DNA from: Ephemerocybe angulata
Lineage: Eukaryota; Basidiomycota; Agaricomycetes; Agaricales; Psathyrellaceae
Reading direction: 5' to 3'
Length of the DNA: 64,000 nt
Assembly: GCA_013368325.1 (NCBI GenBank)
Contig: JAACJK010000223.1
Coordinates: 310,001-374,000 of the forward strand
Below the pieces are notes generated by a model, which worked only from the letters and a program-made list of their open reading frames with translations, searched no databases and was not told the origin of the DNA. Positions 21,709 to 33,318 of this stretch are shown in pieces. Within the stretch, counting starts at the first letter, position 1. Each line of letters begins with the position of its first letter. The position numbers and the translations under genes were made by a program.

Positions 21709-22596
21709 GAGGATAGGGTCGGGATAGGGACATGAATCTCCACTGTAAATTGGGATTTATACTTGCCAATGCCCCTTTTTCCCCGGAAGAGTGTCGGACT
21801 ATAATGTATCGAAATCCTTCTCGTTCTATGATTCGCCAGCCAGAGGGCGGTCTTGACTCTTGTTCGTAGTTACTTCCGCAATGCAGCCTCTAGGTGATGA
21901 AATGTGTTCTCGATCAGGACAGGGTCAGGTATATCGAGTTCGCTCCTTCGTAATAGCGGGAAGAGGAGAGAATGCTAGAGATATTAATGCTGGCCACGCC
22001 GTGGTGGTCGGAGTTGGGCGGAGTTATAAACGCACGCGTTGGTCAGTTGGTGGCCCGTGCGTTGATGGGATCTCATTTAAAGAGGAGGCGACGCGTCGCA
22101 TTTTCCCCGACTTTCTTTCTTCCTTTCCACCACAACGCTGTATATCACCTCAGAATTTGGCCCGCCAAAGCTGGAATACTTCCTAGCGATCGTGTTGAGC
22201 CGTGTTTAGCGCTTCGGACCCGTTCTCGGGAAATGACCTCTGGTATCATAGGAAATCGCCATCTTAGATTCCTAGGCTCAAAATCGCATGAACTGGGTAT
22301 ATACTATGGTGAGATTTCTACAGGACATCCCTTCCTTTCTATTTTATCTTAGAACCCAGTGTCGACCTGTACTTTTTGAGGCGCCAGGCGCGTCCCAGTC
22401 ACTCCTTGCCGATAATGCGCTGACCGTTCTTGATCGCCGAGCAACAGACTCCGGTGTCGCACGTGCAGACGCTTACGAGTCCAGGGCAGCGGTCAATTAG
22501 GCATCGTCTCTCTTCCTCTCTTCCTCCACCTCCGACCTTCATCTCATTGTCTCGTTTTCGCATTGAATCAAGTCGGTCGTCAGACAGCTTACCGCA
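21709..22596. other. Intergenic; left edge of duplicated HECT promoter region
   Basis: From about 22075 onward the sequence is recognisably similar to the region upstream of the intact HECT gene (51285-51778), with shared stretches such as CTTTCTTCCTTTCC, GAACTGGG and GCACGTGCAGACGCTTACGA. Before 22075 the similarity ends, marking the left border of the duplicated material. Confidence 0.6.
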
Positions 22597-23662
22597 ATGC
22601 TCCCATTCTACGAGAACGAACGCAAACGCAAGATTAACCTCGGCGGTAGCACCCGTGTCTCGTCCGCCAGTGACCTCCTCGACTCAGTCAAGGCTCAACG
22701 AGAGGCGCGATTAGAGCAGAAACGGAGGCAAGACTCGGCGCTCCGGATACAGGCGTTCTACCGCGGTCGCAGCCAGGCATCGGCGACGAAGGAGGAAGTG
22801 AGGAAGACGTTCCGAAACGATGTTCTCGGGATAACAGGGTTGCGGTGTTTGGTGCTTCTTGGGTTGGACGAGGCGGCGCTGGGGATATGGAGCCAGACTG
22901 TGTGCAGCACTGCACCAGGTGCGTCCACGTTTTGTGTGCATGTTTACTGCGGATGCTGATGGAGCTGTAGAACAAGTGTTTGCTCTTTCGAAGGGGCAGA
23001 GTTGGCTGACTCTCGTACAGCGAGTGGCACTTTCAGTGCTTACCTCTGTCTCTCGGAGCCCACTGTAAGCCTTTCAGAGACTCTTTTTCTGTCGATACTG
23101 AGACGACGACCTCATAGATCGCCAAACTCGCTATCGCACCTCCAGGCGCTTACTGTCCTCCTTTCACCGGGTGATGTAGCGAGAGCGATTACATCATACC
23201 TCCTAAGTCACGACTACTACTCGCTGATATCAACAGCATTCCAACACATCGTAAGTCTCCCTTGTACGTCCACGCTGCACATGCTTATCCTCGAAGCCGG
23301 AGGCAAAATCGAAGAAAGCGCCGCAAACGATGTCCCTCACCAACCTCGCGGTTGCCCCACTCTCCCTGTACCCCCCAACCTCTTCCACCTTCGTGCCGTC
23401 CCTGTCGAAATTCCTCGTTCACATCTTCACTATCCCTCACCTCCCGAATCGGATCCCGCTCTCGACTCTCCCTTCATTCGTATCCTCGATTCCCATCTCC
23501 CAGCTCCACCTTCTCTCGCCCCACACATCCCAGATCACCTCGTTCCTGGCGCATCAACCTAACAGTGTCGAGGCGCGCGTTCACCTGGTAGCGAACTGCT
23601 CGATGTTCTTCTCTCCTCACGTGTGGTATCTTCGCTTTTTCACCGTCTTTTTGGTCGTCTAA
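22597..23662 (+). pseudogene. Truncated HECT ubiquitin-ligase fragment, copy 1
   Basis: Exons 22597-22918, 22971-23064, 23118-23250 and 23297-23662 form an open frame of 304 residues matching the N-terminal part of the intact ligase at 51779. It keeps the IQ motif (IQAFYRGR, residues 51-58) and the helical region but has no HECT domain, so it cannot transfer ubiquitin. Compared with the intact gene it lost 27 bp (nine residues, YARFGNQGV) in frame, and after VWYLRF it runs into unrelated sequence coding FTVFLVV and a stop. All splice sites remain canonical and no internal stop occurs, so expression as a short protein is possible. Confidence 0.8.
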
Positions 23663-24494
23663 CGAACTTTCAAGGGTTTTTCATAGGTGTTTCATTCTCC
23701 GCCCTCCTCCATTATCGGCCCCGGCGCGCACACGCACAGCATAACGCCGTACGTCTGCGCACCGGGACCGGGAGGGCTGTCTACTGACTACGACATGCAG
23801 GTACGACGACGACCGACTACGAATGCGACTACGCTACGGGTGCGACGATGGACGGAGTACTGGGAAGGCATCACGACAGGGCACTGGGATGGAGCGAGTG
23901 GATGGGGACGCATGGGGCACAAGGTTCATCGAATGTCGATCAGGGCTCCTAGTACCAGATTGACGAGCTGCAGCGCAGAGTGCGATGGAACAACCACGGC
24001 CGCGCTACACTGGTACGATAGCGGCGCGTATGTCAACGGCGCGGGTGCGATGATGGGTGCTCGGTGGTCATCGCGACAGGGCACTGGAGTCGAGGATGGC
24101 GGCGCGAGGATGGTCGGACAGCGATCTGCGCTCGTTGTGCCAGAGTCCCGATCCGACGCGAGGACGGTTCTCGGAGGGGGATGTTGGGGGACCACGGCCG
24201 CGCTACGCTGGTGGACGGCAGTGTACATGTCGAAGGGGCGCGGGTGCGATGATGGGGTCAGGATGGCGGCCGTCGATCCGCCATTCTGCGGGACGGTGCG
24301 AGTAGACTCCGCCGCGCGAGGCTCGTGGGTCCTTGGACGACGAGCGCTAGGGTGGTCTGGGTGATGGCCGTGCTGGTGGGCGATGATGGCGACGAGGGTC
24401 CCGATGCGACAGCGGCTCGAGGGTGGGACGAGGTGGTGGTCGGCGAGGCTCCATTCGGCTCGACAGAGAGTAGTCGACGGCGAAGGGGAATACG

Positions 24495-24590
24495 ACGAGT
24501 GGATGATGAGGCTCGACGTCGGAGGGGGGTACAACGAGTGGATGAGGAGGCTCGACGACGAAGGGGGTACGACGAGTGTACGCCAACAAC
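24495..24590 (+). repeat. 38-39-bp minisatellite in low-complexity block
   Basis: ACGAGTGGATGATGAGG-type units start at 24495, 24534 and 24572. A longer element of about 198 bp beginning ACCACGGCCGCGCTAC is also repeated at 23993 and 24191. The same blocks recur in units 2 and 3. Confidence 0.7.
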
Positions 24591-25479
24591 GCACGTGCAC
24601 GACGACGGGGCACAGAGTCAGGGCATAATGGGTGGGTAATGGTACGTCGATGATGGTCTTCCAGGTTATATATCCTGCTGTGACGTGACGGTAACGGGCT
24701 GGGCTTGTTGATTCGGACCCGTGACGAGCGCGACCGGGGATACCACCGTCGGTAAGTCCCATTCCATCACCATGATCCCGGGTAGACTCTCCCTCCCCTC
24801 TCGACCCTCGCTCCCTTCACCCTTCTCCTCCCTCCGCATTCCTTGAGCTCTTGTACGACGCAAATTCGTTGCGTCGTCTGAGGTCTTTAGAAATTCTGGA
24901 GGGAGTGGGTGTCCCATTGCATCGCAGAGTCCATATTCCCACCGAGAGTTACGTTCCTCTCGTGAACTTGACGCCACATTCAGCACACTCTAAATAGACT
25001 TCAAATAGACTTCCTGTTTCTCTTTTTGCTCATACGTCTTTATGTCGACCTGAAGTAGAGTAATATACACAATATAGCACTTTGAATTCTGTGCCAATTC
25101 GGACGGACGGCGCTCGACGCAGTCAAAACGGCGAACCCAGAACGGCGCGCCAAGTATCATAAAGCATCCGCCGCACACCATTGTCCGCGCCTACTCGGCT
25201 CGCTTGACTTGGCGACTGAGAGTCGAGACTCGATGTGTAATTTCTGTTCGCTGATTCCCGCAGAGCTCCGCCCGTGTCGCCAGCAGTCTCTCGATGTATT
25301 CTTTCTTACCCCCCACAATTCACCCCACTTCCCACCTCCGCTCGGCGGACGTCGATACGTCTAGTCTTCTTCACGCAACACTAGCCCACTCGACATGCTC
25401 TCAAGCGCCTCTACCTCGTGGCCGACAACGCACTCGACGCAAAAACGAGCTCGCAGTGGACGCTCGCCAGCGCAACGCA

Positions 25480-27130
25480 CCCCGTTCCCCGGAAATCGAT
25501 ACGTCGTCTCAAGGCCATCCCAGTATGTCACAACCCGTCCCAGCCTTCCTCATACTCTATACGCAAGCGCTCACGCATGAGAGGAAGTCCTCAAAGTGCC
25601 ACGGCGACACCCCGTTTTCCGGAAGAAGATATATTGTGTCAAGTCAATGCCAGGTACGCTTAGCGCCGCCAGTTTCTCATATAGTGATGACGAGGACCCC
25701 CGCTTTCAGCCTCTTCGCTGGCACAAGCCCCCCAGGACGTCGCTGGCGCCGCACACGAGCACAACATCAATCACGACCTCGAGAGGGGAACACGGCAGGC
25801 ATCCCATTAACACGGTACATTGCTCAACGTGCTTATTCGATGCGAGCGTCCTCCGGACGCTCGCCACCATCCTTAGCTCTGACATTCAATGTCTCCTAGG
25901 TTGTACCGGCCCCAAAGCTGATGACGCCTCGCATGTGGTACGTCTCTCACATACCTCTCTTCTCTTTCCACCAGTCATATCCTCTGATAGCTCGCTCGCC
26001 GGATGGATTTCTGTCGTGGAATCGCCATCCCGGTCCACCCAAGTCCGTTCCGACCCGTCGCCAGCAAGCTCCATCCCGCCAACACCTCCATCGGGACCGC
26101 TGTCACTCGCGGGAAGCAGTTCTGTCGTGACTTTGTCATCCTCGGTACGTCCTCCTCAGCTCGCACCTCTTATGTGGAACCTCACGATGGTCTCCCTTAG
26201 GATAGTTCAAGTGTCTGCGCCTCCCTCGACAGTCTCGCTTTGGCTCCCAGAATCGCTTCAGATCAACTTGACGGCGTTAGCGGAATGCGAGGGCGCGCTA
26301 CGCGCTTTGAGGTGCGTTCCACCACTCCTCAATCCCATCCCTCTCCCCGGATTTATTTCTGTTGCTACTTTGTCAAGGAGACGCTCACCGAGGCCACCGT
26401 ATCGTGGATCTGGTAAGTACGTCATTTTAATATCCCTCGGCACATCCTGACATGTCTATTTGCCTAGAAAATCCCCATTTTGGGCGGTAAGCTCATTCAT
26501 CCCTCATTCCCCCCACGTCCTGACAGGTCTTAATTTAGGTTTGCGTTCCTGAAGTCTGTTCTATACTTATTCGCGCCCCACAGTACGTGTTTTTGCCTCT
26601 CACGTTCGCCAGTTTTTAAATGGATATATCCTCCGGATCGCCAGATTGACTTCGAGTGTGCTGTGTCTCCCGCCGGTACGTCACTTCTTCTCTCGTTCCA
26701 AAAATACTCGCTGACGGTTTCACTCCCACCTGTACGCCACCTCTTCTGCCACCACACGCCGTCCGTGCAACGAGATTATTGGGGGAATAGAGCTATGGAT
26801 ATAAATTAGAGTAGATTCTGGGAATTTGCCGTAGCACCGTAGACATGTATTTTCAGGGGGCCGCCAAGTTGGTGATAAAAACTTGGCGGCATCAACATCC
26901 CTATATCCCCGCGCGCCTGAGCCCGAGGTCAATATCCAGTGCCTCGGGTCAATACCACACAGGTCTCCAGCGTCGATTCTCGGTTCAGAATGGTACGCGT
27001 ACCCCCTAATAGCTCCTTGTGCTGTTCTCACATTCCTAAATTTAGCTCTCACCCGGACGTTCCGAAATCTCTATATCCCGCTGGTACGTCACTCTCGCGA
27101 CCGCAATTTAGGCTCATTTCTGACGTTATA
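25480..27130 (+). other. Array of degenerate exon-like modules
   Basis: Short coding-like segments of a common form (P-F/L-x-G-x-x-Y/S-V/I-V-S) recur: TPFPGNRYVVS, TPFSGRRYIVS, SLAGWISVVES, SLAGSSSVVTL and PLPGFISVATL. Several run into a canonical donor (GTATGT 25523, GTACGC 25654, GTACGT 26145, GTAAGT 26413), with matching pyrimidine-AG acceptors 35-60 bp later. More GTACGT sites occur near 26580, 26675 and 27083. I could not join the pieces into one protein and recognise no family. Copies lie at about 35137-37001 and 45008-46658. Confidence 0.4.
26860..26890. other. Perfect 11-bp inverted repeat (hairpin)
   Basis: GCCGCCAAGTT and its exact complement AACTTGGCGGC are separated by 9 nt. Copies are at 36731-36761 and 46388-46418. 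No role is evident. Confidence 0.7.
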
Positions 27131-29719
27131 TTCTCCCTCACACGCTGTCTCCAGTCTTTCGCGTGCATCAACGTTAGAATATTTCGTTAGATGCTACCGT
27201 GGTTTTGACTTTGAGGGTGCAAGTTGCGCCGTCTGCGGCGGCGCCGTGCTAATTGCCGCGCACTAACACAGATATTCATGAGGTAAATCCGAACACGCTT
27301 GACAGGCTGTGTGTGTGCGGCGACATTGGCTCCTGGAGCCGTGTGCCGTTGAGTTGAATTTGTGGGTACAGAGACTCCGGAGATGGATGTCACGGAGCTT
27401 TCGGTACCTTGGCTTATTTCCCGGGGCTCCAGAGTTAGGAAATGGGCTAGTAGAGATTTTAATATCGTAGAGTAGACATATCCCCTGAATGGAATTGTAA
27501 TTTTGATGCCAGAACCTATGTTAAAGCGAGATAGCAAAATGAGCACGATTAAGCGCGGGGCGGGCGCTTATTTCAATTTCTCGTCTGTATTTGTCTATTT
27601 CGACGCACCTCTGTCTGTAGGGGCACCTAAACATATGATATGGCTCCCTATCTATGAGGAGAGCATACCAGATGTCCAAGAACGAGACACAAGATCACCG
27701 AAGAACAAAGTGAACTTGGCACATTTCCACCACACATCCCGACTTCCTCAAACCCATCCTCCTCCGAAAACGCCTTTTGGAAGCTTGAAAGACATTTTAT
27801 TATATTTAGATATAATGTACGTACATGTGATGGAATGGTCTGGAGCCCCGTCAGCCGTCGTCTGCCAAGCCAAGATGCGAGGAATCGGGGCCTGCGCAGG
27901 AACCGAGGTCACGCACGTATGCATCGGTACCTCTACGTCGTTTATTAACGTCTCGAGACGTGTTCTATACATACGGCTTGATTCTAGCGAATGTTGAACC
28001 CCATTGTGGCCCAAGCATGTTCCAATGAGAATTGAATACGCAGACTGATGAAGCGCTTTCCCTACATCCCGTTATCCTCAAACACAGTCTCCCATGGAAT
28101 CGCCATCTGGGAACGTGAGACGAGACCCGAAGAACACTAGTTATTTCGTAAATGGCGCCGATCGGACCTTGCAAGACCTTCAAAAGGCGAGATCGACGAT
28201 CTCAGTGCGGACTTCGGGAGTTTGTCCTCATTCCGGGGTGCGCGTTAATAGACTTTGCATCTTTGTAGTGCTTGTGAGTATGACGTGCCTAGTTACCTAG
28301 TTAATGGATCTTGGTCCCTTAATTATTGTCTAATTGAGGTGGTGAGGTCATACAGAGTTTGGGGATGAGTGCACGTCATTCGTTGTCGAGTTAAGTGAAA
28401 TAGGCGCCCGTGAGCGAATTCATGTTTAACGATGGAAAAGAAGTACTTGGTGATGTATATTCTGGCTCGATGTGAGCCAGATACTACCTGTTTGCTGATT
28501 TTGAATGGATCGAGCATTTGAGCCTGCCTCAAACCCTGTTTTCCCAAATGCAATCGGGCATCGCACATGCAGATCCACCGCACTTCGCACCGTCTCCCTC
28601 TGTTGCGCGTTGAAACCGGGTATCGTACAGATTCATTCACACTAACGTTAAGTCTCTCACACAGTCTGACAGCTGTCACTACGCTTGGCGAACGTTCCGA
28701 GTTGCGATGTTGGAATTCATTGAAGGCAATGAATGGGGTCAGCGGGAGGAGATTGGACGTGTTCTATGTGTAAAGGTTCGTACAACGCGCATAACGGACA
28801 CATTGAAAGTATTATATTAATAGATGTACATATATCTGAGATGACTTGAATGAGATTCTCGTGTCTCGGCCCTCGGGGGGTACCCTCAAACACAAAAGAA
28901 CTCGCCCATCCTCGCCAAGCGCCCTGTTGCTTCCAGGTCGCAAACGGAGACTCACACACATCCAGCAGTCTTAAATTATCTCTCCCACACTAGCGTTGCT
29001 CGGATTACACAGTATGACAGCTGTCACGCAGCTTCACGAAAGATTTGGGTTGCAACACTCCATTCCGTTGAATGGAGCGACCGGGAGGAGATTGGGATGT
29101 TTTTGGGCTGTTTGGAGTCGTAAGGACACGGGAGGGTGACTCGGAGACTCGTAATAGCATGTGTACGTACGTGTATAGCAGCGAGTAGAATTCGGAGCGA
29201 CGACATTATCGCACTCGAGTTTCGAGGTGTGAAATGGGTCTGTCTGCGTAAAGGCCCTGAGAACACAATGCACACGATATACCACTTTGCAGGCCTACAC
29301 ACAGGATGATATACTCGTCAAGATGTTCTACCTTGCTCACGAAATGGTTCCCAGTACCCATCCAGACCCAACCCACCAAGATCTTCGATACACTCGTCCC
29401 CATCCGGACGTTCTCCTCCTCACCCCTTCCAAACTCCTTCGCTTCACAACCGTTCGATTTCAGGCACCCGATGCTCTTGGAACGCTTATCTATCACTCAC
29501 GTGCTGATGGTAGGCAGGCAGAATGGAATAGCTGGGCCTTTGCAAGGGAAGATTTTGTGGTGAGCGAATCGGAGGAGGTGGGAAAGAACGTAAGTTCGCC
29601 GGTTGGTACGCGACAAATTGCGTTCGGGCGACGGGAGACTCGGGGGAATCGTTTATTTCATTTCTTTTATTAGTGTGGGATATTTGGAAGGGGGTTTGGA
29701 GATTCGCAGGGGGTGGGGG

Positions 29720-31330
29720 GTGGGGTATAAGAGGTGGGTCGGGTCGCTTGAGTTCATCATCCTTCCTCCTCCTTCCCATTTCCACCCTTTCCTATTCGCT
29801 CCTTAATTTCACTTGTCTACTTTTCGTTTCCTCCTTCATTTATCTACTCCTCTGCTTATTGTCGCCACCCTCAGTTTGTCGTCGTCGTCGTTGTCCACGA
29901 CGAGCTCGAGGTGAGTTCGGTGTTTGGCTCTGTGTCGCCAGTGTGACTGATGTCACCCCCTTCTTTTCCTACAAGTCGCACGCCCTTCCTTCCTTCCCTG
30001 CCACGTCCATCCCCTCCCTTCTTCCACTCTCTATCTGCCTTCGTCGTCGACGATGCCCAGACTGCTTGCTATTGGTGAGTGTCCCCGTCTACCTCTTTTT
30101 TTGTCGCAGTTCTGACTTCTCGCGTTCGCTGGGCTTAGAGTTGAGCTCGACGTGCGCCGCGGTGTGCTCGAGGTGAGTAAGTAGGGTCGGAACTTTTTTT
30201 CGTTTTATATTCTGACTGCTACGTAGTGATGACTAGCTGCCCTTGACATCGTACGTCTTCCCTCTCTGCATTTTCGAACGCGCTAACAAACCATAGCCGA
30301 CAGAAACGGCGACTACGGGCCCACCACCAGCAGACAGGATGAACTCGGTCATCGTGTCGCCAAGGTGAGCTTCTTCTTTGCCTTTAGCCTTTGGCCGTCG
30401 ATTCTAACTCTTCCCTCGCACATAGGCTCGTCATCTTGAACACACTTTAAGCAATACGCGCCACGACCTCCAAAGCCACCAAGGCTGGCGACGATATCGC
30501 GAGCATCGTACTCCGTGAGTCGGCCTAATCCCTTCCCTCCTTCGCCTCGACTCATGGGGACATTTAGACTCGAGATCCCATGCGATACGTCGACGACGTT
30601 CATCGTATACACAAGGTATGTCTATCTCGTCGGCTCCCTGCTGTACTGTCCCTGATGAGCTCTGCGTTTCACAGATACCCTCGGCCTCGGAGTGAGCGTT
30701 GGAGTTTGGATTGAGTCGGGAGGTGGGGAAAGGTCTCGGCAATGGTGCGTCTGCAAGTTTCTTTTTGTAGTCGAGCGACTGAACTGACAAGCGGGTGTAT
30801 AGAATGGTCTCGGTGCAGGACGCCGCTTCTGTCGCCACCGTCGTCGCGACGTGATCCAGGAAGCGCCGCCTTTGAAAATCTGGCACAGTGACACATCTCA
30901 TCGCCGGCATTTCTCAAAGTGGCCAGGGAGCTCGGATGCGGGAAGGCGAGCGAAGGTCGACGTCAGGGTCGCGGTGCTGGCATTGACGGCGCGCATGGAC
31001 TCTTCAGGTATGTGCTGAAGCCTTGACTGGATTGATACTCAACGCTGACATGCCGCTAGACTAGATCTTCGCGTTACGGCGGTAGTCAAGATACGCATCA
31101 GTGTGACGGAGAAGGGGGCTGGAGAATAGAGATCGTATACAGGTGTGTACGCTACGTTCTGTGTTCCACCGTAGTCGCTGACCAGTGGGAATGTAGAATG
31201 GCCCCTCGTTCTCGCGCTGCCAACGTCGCCTCGCCCTCTGTAGCCTCTGGCGCCGCGCCTCTGGAATCGGAAATTGGCCCACCCTGGACGCCGGCATCGC
31301 TTGAGGAAGGAGAATTTGCGTAGGGAGGTC
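29720..31330 (+). other. Unidentified intron-containing locus, unit 1
   Basis: A TATAAGA box (29726) is followed by a 60-bp pyrimidine-rich tract, the usual look of a fungal promoter and transcription start. Downstream, canonical donors and acceptors alternate: GTGAGT after CTCGAG at 29911 and after CTCGAG near 30172, GTATGT near 30617 and others. A short frame MAPRSRAANVASPSVASGAA starts at 31199. Comparison with the diverged paralogue (49240-50850) shows splice sites kept but frames broken by small indels, so I favour a decayed gene or noncoding RNA. No product recognised. The unit 2 copy is at 39590-41201. Confidence 0.35.
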
Positions 31331-32252
31331 GGAGGCGGCGAGGTGAGCTAGAGTGCGGCACGGGCTGGTGTGGCCTTGGCCGTAGCGGCATTAGCTGATA
31401 TACCACTAGTTATCAGGTTCCCGTTGAAGGTAGTCAGTACACGTATGAGATTGTAACGTAGTTGTAGAATACACGAACCTCGGCGTACGCAGGGAGGCGA
31501 AACGGAGGTGATGTGGTGGGCGCAAACAGTGCCTGTGAGGATCGAGGCTTGTGCGCGAAAAGTGGCGGCTATAGACGAGTCGCTTCAGTGCGGCGGAGGG
31601 CACGACCGTCCTTCAAGAGCCTTCAAGCGTGCGCCGAATGGCGGAAAGAGCTGTGAGGCCATCGTCGAAAAGGGGAGGAGATTGACTCGACGCCCGAAGG
31701 CCGAGGGGCTGTTTGGCGTGCAGCTCGCGTGTGTTTGGCTTCGTGATGGCACACGTCGGGCTGGGCTGGGGTTCCGTCTGCGTGCGCGTCGCGTTTCCTC
31801 CCTCCTTTCTTTCTTCCTTTCCATCACCACGCCCTGCATATTTCACCCCAATCTCAGGCTCGCCAAAGCTGAAATACTCTCTAGCGATCTTCTTCAGTCG
31901 TGTTCAGGTCTTCAGACCGAATGACAGATGAAATCGCCATCTTGGAGCTCAAGAATCGTGTAAACTGGGTATATAACATGGTGAGATATTTACAGGCCGT
32001 CTCTCCCTTTGCTCTTCATCTCAGAAGTTGAAGTTAGAACCCAGTGTCGACCTGTACTTTCTGAGGCGCGTCGAAGGCGCGTCTCCGCCAGTGACGCGCT
32101 GACCGTGCTTGATCGCCGAGCAATAGACTCCGGGTCGCCGGTGTCGCACGTGCAGACGCTTACGAGTCCTGAGCAGCGGTCAATTAGGTCTCTTCCTCCG
32201 ACCTCCATCTCATTGACCTCGTTTTCGCATTGAATCAAGTCGGCCCACCGTC

Positions 32253-33318
32253 ATGCTCCCATTCTACGAGAACGAACGCAAACGCAAGATTAACCTCGGC
32301 GGCAGCACCCGTGTCTCGTCCGCCAGCGACCTCCTCGACTCAGTCAAGGCTCAACGAGAGGCGCGATTAGAGCAGAAGCGGAGGCAAGACTCGGCGCTCC
32401 GGATACAGGCGTTCTACCGCGGTCGCAGCCAAGCATCGGCGACGAAGGAGGAAGTGAGGAAGATGTTTCGGAACGACGTTCTTGGGATTACAGGGTTGCG
32501 GTGTTTGGTGCTTCTTGGGTTGGACGAGGCGGCGCTGGGGATATGGAGCCAGACTGTGTGCAGCACTGCGCCAGGTGCGTACACGTTTTGTGTGCATGTT
32601 TACTGTGGAAGCTGATGGAGCTGTAGAACAAGTGTTTGCTCTTTCGAAGGGGCAGAGTTGGCTGACTCTCGTACAGCGAGTCGCACTTTCGGTGCTTACC
32701 TCTGTCTCTCGGAGCCCACTGTAAGTCTTTCAGAGACTCTTTTTCTGTCGATACTGAGACGACGACCTCATAGATCGCCAAACTCGCTATCGCACCTCCA
32801 GGCGCTTACTGTCCTCCTTTCACCGGGTGATGTAGCGAGAGCGATTACATCATACCTCCTAAAGCACGACTACTACTCGCTGATATCAACAGCATTCCAA
32901 CACATCGTAAGTCTCCCTTGTATTTCCGCGCTGCACATGCTTATCCTCGAAGCCGGAGGCAAAATCGAAGAAAGCACCGCAGACGACGTCCCTCACCAAC
33001 CTCGCGGTTGCCCCACTCTCCCTGTACCCCCCAACCTCTTCCACCTTCGTGCCGTCCCTGTCGAAATTCCTCGTTCACATCTTCACTATCCCTCACCTCC
33101 CGAATCGGATCCCGCTCTCGACTCTCCCTTCATTCGTATCCTCGATTCCCATCTCCCAGCTCCACCTTCTCTCGCCCCACACATCCCAGATCACCTCGTT
33201 CCTGGCGCATCAACCTAACAGTGTCGAGGCGCGCGTTCACCTGGTAGCGAACTGCTCGATGTTCTTCTCTCCTCACGTGTGGTATCTTCGCTTTTTCACC
33301 GTCTTTTTGGTCGTCTAA
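32253..33318 (+). pseudogene. Truncated HECT ubiquitin-ligase fragment, copy 2
   Basis: Exons 32253-32574, 32627-32720, 32774-32906 and 32953-33318; 304 residues, same architecture and tail as copy 1. Up to 32987 it differs from copy 1 at about 17 codons, 14 of them silent; beyond that the two are identical. Replacements are Thr to Met before FRND, Ser to Lys in SYLLKHDYY, and Met to Thr in PQTTS. It carries its own upstream region (31800-32252), a diverged relative of that of the intact gene. Confidence 0.8.

Larger units (their letters stand above)
23332..32987. repeat. Tandem amplicon unit 1 (9,656 bp)
   Basis: First of two complete direct repeats. Contents in order: the last part of HECT fragment 1, a GACGA-rich low-complexity block (~23690-24640), an array of exon-like modules (~25480-27130), unassigned sequence with hairpins, an intron-containing locus (~29720-31330), and the 5' part of HECT fragment 2. 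The left limit is the last base that differs from unit 2 inside HECT exon 4. Confidence 0.9.

Noticed and set aside
23687..24364. Long plus- and minus-strand open frames in the GACGA-rich block (up to 278 codons)
   Set aside because: Frames are open on both strands because of base composition and repeats. The frame changes between units with a single G in a homopolymer, which argues against coding.
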